From positions 1 through 17,196 of the forward strand of contig DDWT01000032.1 of assembly GCA_002347365.1 (NCBI GenBank): a stretch of 17,196 bases of DNA, read 5' to 3'. A program made the translations under genes and the position numbers. Source of the stretch: Actinobacteria bacterium UBA2279. GTDB lineage: Bacteria; Actinomycetota; Coriobacteriia; Anaerosomatales; Anaerosomataceae. Of this stretch, positions 14,780 through 17,196 are shown piece by piece. A model generated the notes under the pieces. It did not search any database, had not been told where the DNA came from, and saw nothing but the letters and a program-made list of their open reading frames with translations. Within the stretch, counting starts at the first letter, position 1. Each line of letters starts with the position of its first letter.

Positions 14780-14823
14780 GGGCTGCTCCTTTGTGGCGGT
14801 CACCTTGAAGAGTCACCGTCGGT

Positions 14824-14837
14824 TTGACCTTCGTCAA
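14824..14837 (+). promoter_or_regulatory. HcpR-type operator TTGAC-N4-GTCAA
   Basis: A perfect 14-base palindrome lies between the regulator and the ygbA-ferredoxin-hcp operon. Its centre is at 14830.5. With TACGGT (14860-14865) as the -10 box the expected start is about 14872, placing the palindrome at -41.5, the class II activator position of Crp/Fnr proteins. The operon lacks a good -35 box, as expected for an activated promoter. Confidence 0.75.
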
Positions 14838-14859
14838 GGATGCGTACGCACTGATGGGG

Positions 14860-14865
14860 TACGGT
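14860..14865 (+). promoter_or_regulatory. Candidate -10 box of the hcp operon
   Basis: TACGGT fits the TAnnnT pattern and is correctly spaced from the HcpR-type palindrome for class II activation. On its own it is a weak match; the geometry carries the call. Confidence 0.5.
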
Positions 14866-14905
14866 CATCTCGGCACAAGGGCGCTGACGCGAGGAGAGTA
14901 AAGGG

Positions 14906-15328
14906 ATGAGCGAGCGTTTCCGGGAGCGGATGAGCGATCCGGCTGTGGTCAAAGACACTCGTCTCCTCGGTGATTTCTGCGCCATCTACTGCCGGGGCAT
15001 GCATGCAGACGCCGTGCGTACGCCGCTTGCCAGCGAGGGTGCAGAACTGGGCGTGTACGGTCGCAAGCTGCCCGTCGTGTGTGAGGAGTGCGCCGCACTG
15101 CTGCGCTACGCCGAGCAGCGCCGGGCGCTGTGTCCCAAAGACCCCAAGCCGTTCTGCAGCCACTGCGATACCCACTGCTACAGGCCCGACATGCGCGAGT
15201 ACATGCGCCAGGTGATGCGCTACGCGGGTCCGCGCTCGATGGTGCACGGCCACGCCATCGACGGGATCAGGCACCTCATCGATGGCCGCAAACACCACAA
15301 GGAGATGCGCCGCACCGAGGGTGCGTAG
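14906..15328 (+). CDS. ygbA: YgbA-family protein, nitrosative-stress associated
   Basis: 140 residues matching the YgbA_NO ('nitrous oxide-stimulated promoter') family. The sequence shows FCAIYCRGMHAD near the N-terminus, VCEECAALLRYAEQR, LCPKDPKPFCSHCDTHCYRPDMRE and QVMRYAGPRSM followed by IRHLIDGRKHH (landmarks quoted in short). The cysteine pattern suggests metal or cluster binding. In E. coli ygbA is repressed by NsrR, expressed on nitric oxide exposure and linked to recovery from nitrosative stress; its biochemical role is not settled. Here it is the first gene of the operon with ferredoxin and hcp and follows an HcpR-type operator, which fits that role. The ATG has an AGGAGAG-type site about ten bases upstream. 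Twenty-three bases separate it from the ferredoxin gene. Confidence 0.9.
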   Translation: MSERFRERMSDPAVVKDTRLLGDFCAIYCRGMHADAVRTPLASEGAELGVYGRKLPVVCEECAALLRYAEQRRALCPKDPKPFCSHCDTHCYRPDMREYMRQVMRYAGPRSMVHGHAIDGIRHLIDGRKHHKEMRRTEGA

Positions 15329-15351
15329 CGCGCGAGGAGAGGACACCCCCC

Positions 15352-15738
15352 ATGAGCACCACTACTGTCCGACAGATCGTCCGGATCGACGAAGAGCTCT
15401 GCACCGGCTGCGGCCTGTGCGTATCCCCGTGCGCCGAGGGCGCTATCCAGATCATCGACGGCAAGGCGAAGGTCATCCGCGAGGAGTTGTGCGACGGCGC
15501 TGGCTTCTGCCTGGGCGTCTGCCCCACCGGTGCGCTGACGATCGAGGAGCGCGAGACTGTTGCGTTCGATCACGAGGCCGCCGAGGAGATCATCGCCGAG
15601 AAGCTCAAGACTTACATCCCGCAGGTCTGCTTCAACTGCGGAACCGACGAGGACCACGCGCCGCTGCTGCCTGTGCGCACCAAAGGCCAGAGCACGTGGG
15701 TATGTACTCGCTGCCTGCCTGCATTGATACACGGCTAG
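15352..15738 (+). CDS. Ferredoxin with altered second cluster motif and C-terminal Cys extension
   Basis: 128 residues. The first motif C17-x2-C20-x2-C23-x3-C27 is a complete [4Fe-4S] site. The second, C47-x2-A50-x2-C53-x3-C57-P, has Ala in place of the second Cys, so it may hold a [3Fe-4S] cluster or share a ligand from elsewhere. A C-terminal extension carries two more pairs, C93-x2-C96 and C118-x2-C121, resembling a zinc ribbon. Its place between ygbA and hcp, behind an HcpR-type site, matches the FrdX ferredoxins co-regulated with hcp in other anaerobes, so it probably donates electrons to Hcp. I chose ATG at 15352, with GAGGAGAGG about ten bases upstream; the open frame upstream to 15088 is a shadow of ygbA. 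Confidence 0.9.
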   Translation: MSTTTVRQIVRIDEELCTGCGLCVSPCAEGAIQIIDGKAKVIREELCDGAGFCLGVCPTGALTIEERETVAFDHEAAEEIIAEKLKTYIPQVCFNCGTDEDHAPLLPVRTKGQSTWVCTRCLPALIHG

Positions 15739-15750
15739 CCGAGAGGGGGC

Positions 15751-15879
15751 GGCGGACCCTAAGGCGTCCGGCGCTCAGACAGTCCTCGCGGGGGCCCTCG
15801 ACACCTGCGGACGCTCGTCCGCGTCCTCCGGTGTCTCCCCCAGCTGCGGAAGCTCGCGGCGGACGCCTTAGGGTCCGCC
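15751..15879 (+). repeat. 129-base long hairpin between the ferredoxin gene and hcp
   Basis: Two perfect 20-base arms, starting GGCGGACCCTAAGG (15751-15770) and its complement (15860-15879), enclose 89 bases that also fold back on themselves. The inner pairs are GGGGG 15790-15794 with CCCCC 15837-15841, GACACC 15800-15805 with GGTGTC 15830-15835, and GCGGAC 15807-15812 with GTCCGC 15817-15822 around a GCTC loop. The loop centre matches the centre of the outer arms. It fills almost the whole gap and ends 11 bases before the hcp ribosome binding site. There is no T-tract, so it is not a standard terminator. It could be a miniature inverted-repeat element or an mRNA-stabilising or processing hairpin. 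I see no target-site duplication. Confidence 0.85.
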
Positions 15880-15901
15880 TCTCAATCACTAGGAGGTCGC
15901 T

Positions 15902-17196
15902 ATGTTCTGTAACCAGTGTGAGCAAGCCAACAAAGGAGTCGCCTGCACCACCGTGGGCGTGTGCGGCAAGAAGCCCGAGGTCGCGGCATTGCAGGATCTC
16001 GTGATCGAGGCGGTCATCGGGCTGTCGCTCTGGGCCGTCGAAGCCCGCAAGCTCGCTATCGTCGACGAGGAGACCGACCGTCTCGCCTATCGCGCTGTGT
16101 TCCACACCGTCACCAACGTGGACTTCGATCCGGAGAGCCTGGCCGTCGTCATCCGTGAGGTGTACGACGCCACCGCGGCGCTGCGTGAGCGCGTGCTGGC
16201 TGCCGGCGGTGACGTATCCGGCGACGACCACGCCGCGGCGTTCGTGCCCGCAGCGACCCTCGAAGAACTCGTCGCGCAGGGTGGAGCGGTGGGACTCTTC
16301 TCGGACAGGACCGAGGACGACGACATCCGGGCCCTGATGCAGACGACCATCTACGGTGTGAAGGGCTTTGCGGCCTACGCCGACCATGCGGCCGTCCTGG
16401 GCCAGGAGGACCCGGCCATCGCAGGCGAGATGTACGCGCTGTTCGCGGCGCTCACCGACCGCTCGCTCAGCCTTCAGGACTGGGTGGGACTTGCGCTCAA
16501 GTGCGGCGAGGTCAACCTACGAGCGATGGAGATTCTGGACGCTGCCAACACCGGCGCCTACGGGCACCCGGTACCCACGGAGGTGCCTCTCGGCCACCGT
16601 CCCAACAAGGCGATCGTCGTCTCCGGACACGACCTGAAGGACCTGAGGGACCTGCTGGAGCAGACCGAGGGCCTTGGCATCGACATCTACACCCACGGCG
16701 AGATGCTGCCGGCGCACGGCTACCCGGAGCTGAAGAAGTACCCGCACTTTTACGGGCACTACGGCACCGCGTGGCAGAACCAGCGTCGTGAGTTCGACGC
16801 GTTCCCCGGAACGATCCTGATGACGACGAACTGCATTCAGTCGCCCAAAGAGAGCTACCTCGGCAACATCTTCACCACCGGGAACGTCGAGTGGCCGGGT
16901 GCGACGCACGTGCGCAACGGGGAGTTCAAAGAGGTCATCGATCGTGCGCTCGAACTGCCCGGCTTCACTGACGAATTTGACGGCGCCTCCGTGATGGTCG
17001 GCTTCGGTCGCAACGCAGTGCTCGCAGTGGCCCCGACGGTCATCGATGCCGTGAAGAGCGGCGCCATCCGCCACTTCTTCCTGGTGGGCGGCTGTGACGG
17101 CGCCAAGCCGGGCCGCAGCTACTACACCGAGTTCGTGGAGCAGGCGCCCGATGACACTGTCGTCCTGACGCTCGCCTGCGGCAAGTTCCGCTTCTT
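15902..17196 (+). CDS. hcp: Hybrid cluster protein / hydroxylamine reductase, 3' end cut by window edge
   Basis: 431 codons are present, about four fifths of the protein. The N-terminal cysteines 3, 6, 15 and 21 (C-x2-C-x8-C-x5-C) bind the [4Fe-4S] cluster in the arrangement of class I Hcp from strict anaerobes. Hybrid-cluster ligands visible are His243 (SGHDLKD), Glu267 (THGEMLPAHGYP), Cys311 (TTNCIQSP), Cys398 (VGGCDGAKPGR) and Cys426 (TLACGKFRF), aligned with His244, Glu268, Cys312, Cys406 and Cys434 of the Desulfovibrio enzyme. The last cysteine, glutamate and lysine ligands lie beyond the edge. Hcp reduces nitric oxide to nitrous oxide and also hydroxylamine in vitro. The ATG has AGGAGG at 15891-15896, five bases upstream. 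It is the third gene of the HcpR-linked operon. Confidence 0.96.
   Translation, partial: MFCNQCEQANKGVACTTVGVCGKKPEVAALQDLVIEAVIGLSLWAVEARKLAIVDEETDRLAYRAVFHTVTNVDFDPESLAVVIREVYDATAALRERVLAAGGDVSGDDHAAAFVPAATLEELVAQGGAVGLFSDRTEDDDIRALMQTTIYGVKGFAAYADHAAVLGQEDPAIAGEMYALFAALTDRSLSLQDWVGLALKCGEVNLRAMEILDAANTGAYGHPVPTEVPLGHRPNKAIVVSGHDLKDLRDLLEQTEGLGIDIYTHGEMLPAHGYPELKKYPHFYGHYGTAWQNQRREFDAFPGTILMTTNCIQSPKESYLGNIFTTGNVEWPGATHVRNGEFKEVIDRALELPGFTDEFDGASVMVGFGRNAVLAVAPTVIDAVKSGAIRHFFLVGGCDGAKPGRSYYTEFVEQAPDDTVVLTLACGKFRF

Noticed and set aside
14780..14803. GTG start for the Crp/Fnr regulator
   Set aside because: No usable ribosome binding site upstream, while AAAGGAG lies inside this extension, correctly spaced for the TTG at 14779.
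1..17196. CRISPR arrays, tRNA or rRNA genes, insertion sequences, prophage genes
   Set aside because: I saw no direct-repeat array, no cloverleaf with conserved T-arm, and no transposase or integrase motif in any plausible frame.

Overview
The window is high-GC DNA from what looks like an anaerobic actinobacterium, most likely of the Coriobacteriia type. The reasons are a tandem pafB-pafC pair of WYL-domain regulators, a 6C-type small RNA otherwise known from Actinobacteria, two likely leaderless mRNAs, and oxygen-sensitive enzymes (Fe-S serine dehydratase, FeoAB, hybrid cluster protein). The lineage is inferred, not proven. Gene density is high, and nothing looks like an integrated phage, a plasmid region or an insertion sequence.

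Left part (1-6515): a truncated P-type ATPase of the calcium/manganese type runs off the left edge on the minus strand. Its leader carries a manganese-sensing yybP-ykoY riboswitch with a terminator as expression platform. Next come the alpha subunit of L-serine dehydratase (minus), then feoA-feoB and a 56-residue cysteine-rich protein (plus), joined by stop-start junctions. The beta subunit of serine dehydratase (minus) follows. The two dehydratase subunits are therefore separated by the ferrous iron uptake module.

Middle part (6516-12204): a small membrane-anchored protein with its own promoter and terminator is followed by a DinG-type helicase fused to a DEDD exonuclease domain. This converges on pafC-pafB. 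Upstream of pafB, on the same strand, is a roughly 100-nt RNA gene with a promoter, two C6-loop hairpins and a terminator, which I read as a 6C RNA. DinG and PafBC suggest a DNA-damage neighbourhood.

Right part (12205-17196): a membrane-anchored helical protein and a seven-helix membrane protein, both of unknown function, form a probable operon. It converges on a Crp/Fnr-family regulator resembling HcpR. Divergent from that regulator is a nitrosative-stress operon: a YgbA-family protein, a 4Fe-4S ferredoxin with a C-terminal Cys extension, and hcp (cut by the right edge). A TTGAC-N4-GTCAA palindrome lies 41.5 bases before the predicted transcription start, the position expected for class II activation by HcpR. 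A 129-base long hairpin sits between the ferredoxin gene and hcp.

The items I consider most worth following are the riboswitch-ATPase pair, the FeoB-linked Cys-rich protein, the 6C RNA next to pafB, the HcpR regulon with its palindrome, and the hairpin in front of hcp.
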